A stretch of 64,000 bases of DNA from Hyphomicrobium sp. (GTDB lineage Bacteria > Pseudomonadota > Alphaproteobacteria > Rhizobiales > Hyphomicrobiaceae): contig NZ_JAIETU010000006.1 in the NCBI RefSeq assembly GCF_019744875.1, positions 124,001 to 188,000 of the forward strand. The letters run 5' to 3'. How positions within the stretch are numbered: position 1 is the first letter of the stretch; the number at the start of each line of letters is the position of its first letter. Below the pieces are notes generated by a model, which saw only the letters and a program-made list of their open reading frames with translations, ran no database searches and was not told the origin of the DNA. The translations under genes and the position numbers were made by a program. Of the stretch, positions 61,636-64,000 are shown in pieces.

Positions 61636-63015
61636 TCAAGCGGGAACAGGCTGCGGCGCCAGCAGGCGGCGGAACAGGCGCAGGCAGAGCCATACGGCCA
61701 GGATCCCGAAAAGAATTCCTCCGGCCATGTGGGCGGTGAGCACGCCCTCCGCGCCCGCGAGCGTGCTGCCGAGATAGACAAGCGGAATGGTGCCGATGGT
61801 GGCGCGTCCCCAGTTCAGCATCGTCGCGTAGTGCGGATAATCCAGGGTGTTGAACACGGCATTGACGACGAACAGCGCGCCCATGAAGGCAAACAGCGGC
61901 GCGAGCCAGACGTTGAACAGCACGATGAGGGCTGCCGCGTCCGCCGTGGCGTTGAACAGCCGCAGCAGCTCCGGCGTGAGGAGTGCCAGCGCGATCCACG
62001 CGACGGCCGTGAAGCCGAGATTGACGAGGAGGGCGAGCTTGAAGGCTTCGCGCATGCGCTCGCCCTGCCGGGCGCCGAAGTTCTGGCCGATGATCGGCCC
62101 GATAGATGAGGAAAGCGCGTAGATGGCGCCGAAAGCCACCGGCATGATCCGCCCGATGATGGCCCAGCCCGCGACCGCGCCGTCGCCGTGCAGCGCTATG
62201 GCGGCGGTGACGTAGGCGTTCGAAATCGGCGTGGCTATGTTGGTCAGGATGGCAGGGACGGCGATCGCGGCGAAGGATTTTGAATCGGCGAGGAACGCGG
62301 GAAGTCGCGGCCGGGCGATCAGGCCGTGTACGCGCACAACGCCGTAGAGGCCGACGGCCAGGAAGGCGAAGCGTGCGGCGAACGTTGCCCATGCGGCGCC
62401 GGCGATGCCGCCGTCGAGCGCGAAGATGAAGATCGGATCGAGGGCGGTGTTCACGACGGCGCCGTAGAGCGTCACGTTCATCGCGCGGCGCGCGTCTCCG
62501 GCCGAGCGCAACACGGCGGCGGATGTCATCGCGACCGTGAGCGCCGGGATCGAGGGCGCGAGGATGAGGAGATACTGCTCGGCCAGATCATGCGTTCGCC
62601 CGGTGGCCCCAAGCAGGGTCAGCATCCAGGGAATGGTCAGATAGACGAGAACAGCCGAGGCCGTGCCGGCGATGAAGTTGGCGAGATGGGCGTTGATGGA
62701 CAGGCGCTTGGCGCGGCCGCGCCGCCCGGCCCCGAGGGCGCGCGAGACGAGCGTGGTCGAGGCGATGCCGAGGCCGATGCCGACCGATGTCGTCAGGAAC
62801 TGGATCGAGCTGGCGTAGCCTACGGCGGCGATGATGGCCTGGTCGTGCAGCCACGACAGGAAGAGGATGTTGGCGAGATCGCTCAGGAAGATGGCGCCAA
62901 GGCCGATGCCGCCTGCGCCGCTCATGATCAGGATATGGCGCAGGAGCGATCCGGATACGAAGACGGGCGGTGCGCGACGAGGCGGCTCCTCCGCTGCTAG
63001 TCCGGGCTCCATCAT
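61636..63015 (-). CDS. MATE-family efflux transporter
   Basis: This 459-residue protein has about twelve membrane helices in two similar halves. Segments such as SIQFLTTSVGIGLGIASTTLVSRALGAG and IIGQNFGARQGERMREA are hallmarks of multidrug and toxin extrusion carriers. It would export cationic drugs or metabolites using sodium or protons. A signal-like polar N-terminus of about 20 residues precedes the first helix. Confidence 0.92.
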   Translation of the reverse strand: MMEPGLAAEEPPRRAPPVFVSGSLLRHILIMSGAGGIGLGAIFLSDLANILFLSWLHDQAIIAAVGYASSIQFLTTSVGIGLGIASTTLVSRALGAGRRGRAKRLSINAHLANFIAGTASAVLVYLTIPWMLTLLGATGRTHDLAEQYLLILAPSIPALTVAMTSAAVLRSAGDARRAMNVTLYGAVVNTALDPIFIFALDGGIAGAAWATFAARFAFLAVGLYGVVRVHGLIARPRLPAFLADSKSFAAIAVPAILTNIATPISNAYVTAAIALHGDGAVAGWAIIGRIMPVAFGAIYALSSSIGPIIGQNFGARQGERMREAFKLALLVNLGFTAVAWIALALLTPELLRLFNATADAAALIVLFNVWLAPLFAFMGALFVVNAVFNTLDYPHYATMLNWGRATIGTIPLVYLGSTLAGAEGVLTAHMAGGILFGILAVWLCLRLFRRLLAPQPVPA

Positions 63016-63086
63016 GCTCCTTGCCGGTCAATCGTGCGATGACAGACCCGCACCCGCGGCGCGTGTCGACGTTGCGCCGAGTGACC

Positions 63087-63692
63087 TTAGACGCGTTTGC
63101 GGGATTTGATGGCCGCGGCCAACGTTCCTTCGTCGAGGTAGTCGAGTTCTCCGCCGACGGGCACACCTTGCGCAAGGCGCGAGACCGCAATCCCGCTCGG
63201 GGCCAAGACTTCCATCAAGTAGTGGGCGGTGGATTGGCCTTCAACCGTGGCATTGAGCGCGAGGATGACTTCGGTGGTGATGCCGTTCGATGCGCGCTCG
63301 ATCAGGGTGGCGATGTTCAACTGCTCGGGGCCGATGCCGTCGAGCGGGGAGAGGTGGCCGCCGAGAACATGGTAGTTGGCGTTGATGACGCTCGCGCGCT
63401 CGAGGGCCCAGAGGTCGCCCATCTCCTCGACCACGACGATGACGGATCGGTCGCGGCGCTCGTCGCGGCAGACGGTGCAGGGGGATACGGTGTCGAGGCT
63501 GCCGCAGACGGGGCAGTCGACAATGGTGCGGACGGCTGTGGACATGGCTTCCGAAAGCGGCGCGAGCAGGTCGTCGCGACGCTTGAGCAAGGCAAGGGCG
63601 GCTTTGCGCGCCGAGCGAGGGCCAAGGCCCGGCAGGCGCGACAAGAGCTGAACGAGCCGCTCGATTTCAGGGCCAGCAATTTTCTTCGACAT
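63087..63692 (-). CDS. recR: Recombination mediator RecR
   Basis: This 201-residue protein aids RecF-pathway repair. A helix-hairpin-helix N-terminus is followed by a C4 zinc site ([16 protein letters not shown]) and a Toprim domain starting [15 protein letters not shown]. Length is standard. The usual neighbours dnaX and ybaB are not visible upstream within the window. Confidence 0.96.
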   Translation of the reverse strand: MSKKIAGPEIERLVQLLSRLPGLGPRSARKAALALLKRRDDLLAPLSEAMSTAVRTIVDCPVCGSLDTVSPCTVCRDERRDRSVIVVVEEMGDLWALERASVINANYHVLGGHLSPLDGIGPEQLNIATLIERASNGITTEVILALNATVEGQSTAHYLMEVLAPSGIAVSRLAQGVPVGGELDYLDEGTLAAAIKSRKRV

Positions 63693-63912
63693 TCTTCCGG
63701 TCTTCGTGCCGCAAAGGGATCTTGCGATGGCCGGGGCGCGTCAGCGCGGCGCGCCGCGGACGCGCTCATCCCGGTTTTTGCTTCATAACGGAAAATCGGC
63801 TTCGCGCGCACTTTTATCAAGCCGAGCGGAGTGGGCGTTACGCGGCGTGGGGCAGGCGAGAGAGAACAGGCGCTGGGGGCGTGCGCTGAGGTTGGGTGGG
63901 CGCGGGTTCGCC

Positions 63913-63999
63913 TCAAGTCGTCTCGGAGAAGCCGAGGACGCCGGGCCTGCGTGTCTCGGGTTGGCGTTCGGTGGCCGCGATTTCGGCCCGGCGGCGATA
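63913..63999 (-). CDS. C-terminal end of an unidentified gene running off the window
   Basis: An open frame of 28 residues (RRRAEIAATERQPETRR and LGFSETT) continues past the right edge and ends with a TGA at 63915-63913. It does not resemble the end of YbaB or DnaX. Too short to identify. The 220 bases between it and recR show no gene. Confidence 0.3.
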   Translation of the reverse strand, partial: YRRRAEIAATERQPETRRPGVLGFSETT

Positions 64000-64000
64000 C

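Noticed and set aside
1..64000. CRISPR array or rRNA operon
   Set aside because: No regularly spaced repeats and no rRNA sequence were seen anywhere in the window.

Overview
The window is GC-rich DNA from an alphaproteobacterium, most likely of the order Hyphomicrobiales. The order is inferred from codon and GC bias, the trb gene order and the mix of housekeeping genes, so it is a moderate-confidence call. It has two halves that meet at a tRNA-Leu(CAA) gene at about 34.4 kb.

Left half (1-34378): the end of an integrative and conjugative element (ICE). It opens with the C-terminus of a relaxase, then traG and a CopG-type protein. Next comes a complete P-type mating-pair operon, trbB-C-D-E-J-K-L-F-G-I, followed by a DUF2274 gene and an opposing LysR regulator. 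From 14.5 to 34.1 kb lies heavy-metal cargo. A deleted ACR3-type arsenite permease comes first. Then a leftward block carries two modules that pair small metal-binding HMA proteins with a CcdA/DsbD-like membrane protein, a P1B-type ATPase with an unusual YPC motif, an MFS carrier, a MerR whose cysteines sit at 82, 117 and 126, and an FtsX-type ABC exporter. Further right are a lipoprotein-porin pair and a Bcr/CflA exporter. A rightward mer operon follows: a second, divergent merR, then merT, merP, a frameshifted merF, a MerB-MerA fusion and a second FAD disulfide oxidoreductase. Nearly every transcription unit starts with a MerR-type promoter (-35 and -10 about 20 bp apart, with a dyad between). 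These fall into at least two sequence classes, which suggests an enlarged metal regulon rather than a simple mer operon.

The junction (34.1-35.5 kb) holds an AbiEi-like winged-helix remnant, the tRNA whose 3' end faces the element, a small excisionase-like HTH protein and a broken radC. It looks like an integration hot spot. No integrase or second att copy is visible in this window.

Right half (35.5-64 kb): ordinary chromosome. It includes trxB, an SMP-30-like lipoprotein, a LysR regulator, and leuC and leuD separated by three small genes, two of them zincin-like. It continues with a D,D-carboxypeptidase, a decayed LUD-domain gene beside glycolate oxidase glcDEF, a metallophosphatase, mepA, a TerB-like protein, folE, an SDR, truA, fmt, def, a retropepsin-like protein, a glycosyltransferase, a MATE transporter and recR.

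Three single-base frameshifts occur in the metal cargo: two in one ccdA-like gene and one in merF. At least the merF one is in a T run. They may be real decay or assembly errors, and raw reads would decide.
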